Source: Polaribacter sp. SA4-10 | GTDB lineage: Bacteria; Bacteroidota; Bacteroidia; Flavobacteriales; Flavobacteriaceae | DNA length: 34,313 nt | Direction: 5' to 3' | NCBI GenBank assembly: GCA_949519155.1 | Contig: CATIQU010000019.1 | Coordinates: 1-34,313 of the forward strand | Shown: positions 34,169 to 34,313 of the stretch, piece by piece | Layout of the letters: each line of letters begins with the position of its first letter | How positions within the stretch are numbered: the first letter of the stretch is position 1 | The notes under the pieces: generated by a model | What the model was told of the DNA's origin: nothing | The model's database searches: none | What the model saw: only the letters and a program-made list of their open reading frames with translations | Program-made: the position numbers and the translations under genes

Positions 34169-34313
34169 ATGAAGAAAATAATTTTAAGATCCGATAAACA
34201 TAAAACTAAAAATGTATTGTTAATTCAGTTTGGACATAATGATGAGGTGAAAAATAATTCAAAAAAACTTGAAACCATTTTTTGGAGTAGAACTTTAAAA
34301 AGTTTTTACACTG
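34169..34313 (+). CDS. Probable tyrosine recombinase (phage/ICE integrase), N-terminal part only
   Basis: ATG 34169-34171 opens a frame that runs 48 codons to the right edge, starting MKKIILRSDKHKTKNVLLIQ and ending FWSRTLKSFYT. The pattern of a basic start, a hydrophobic strand, then WSRTLKxxY resembles the N-terminal arm domain of Bacteroidota integrases (W-S-x-T-x-x-x-W/F-Y/H) that sit beside tRNA and tmRNA genes. The catalytic domain is not in the window, so this rests on the N-terminus and location. About 200 bases separate it from ssrA. Confidence 0.55.
   Translation, partial: MKKIILRSDKHKTKNVLLIQFGHNDEVKNNSKKLETIFWSRTLKSFYT

Noticed and set aside
1..34313. CRISPR arrays, insertion sequences or tRNA genes
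   Set aside because: I saw no regularly spaced repeats, transposase frames with terminal inverted repeats or cloverleaf-type tRNA sequences apart from the tRNA-like part of ssrA.

Overview
The window looks like chromosomal DNA from a marine-type member of the Flavobacteriaceae (Bacteroidota), close to Polaribacter or Tenacibaculum in style. It is AT-rich, promoters follow the Bacteroidota TTG-N20-TAnnTTTG pattern rather than sigma70 -35/-10 boxes, and it carries tandem SusC/SusD pairs, an Mpl ligase, KdsA and a tmRNA whose tag reads GEDNYALAA. I did not identify a species.

Layout. 1-112: 5' end of rpsL (minus). 292-1959: Omp85-type outer membrane protein. 2084-12450: nutrient-uptake block made of two SusC/SusD pairs, with a third surface lipoprotein behind the second pair. 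The pairs have separate, similarly built promoters and are divided by a strong terminator. No polysaccharide-degrading enzyme lies beside them, so the substrate cannot be inferred. 12530-17999: housekeeping genes (rlmB, a rhomboid protease, rarA, a DUF5723 outer membrane protein with a small lipoprotein, a YjjG-type nucleotidase). 18051-22674: surface-polysaccharide genes, with a GT4 glycosyltransferase and a flippase on plus converging on a GNAT/FemAB-like protein and a polysaccharide deacetylase on minus. 22710-26358: radC, with its normal start cut off by an amber codon, diverging from the potassium uptake pair trkA-trkH. 26446-28016: an orphan PqqD/HPr-kinase-like protein followed by what may be a decayed receiver gene. 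27994-33473: mpl, an M28 peptidase lipoprotein, kdsA, a small membrane protein, DUF3820 and a saccharopine/alanine dehydrogenase-like enzyme. 33570-33960: ssrA. 34169 to the end: the first 48 codons of what looks like a tyrosine recombinase, suggesting that an integrated element begins at the ssrA 3' end and continues outside the window.

I found no convincing new multi-gene defence or biosynthetic system. The most useful departures from a routine annotation are a flippase whose real N-terminus begins at a non-ATG codon (CTG overlapping the upstream stop), an amber codon replacing a conserved Trp in RadC, a set of genes with the -7 box exactly 4 nt from the start codon (probable leaderless mRNAs), paired SusC paralogues sharing only leader, N-terminal domain and promoter design, and the tmRNA/integrase junction with short direct repeats.
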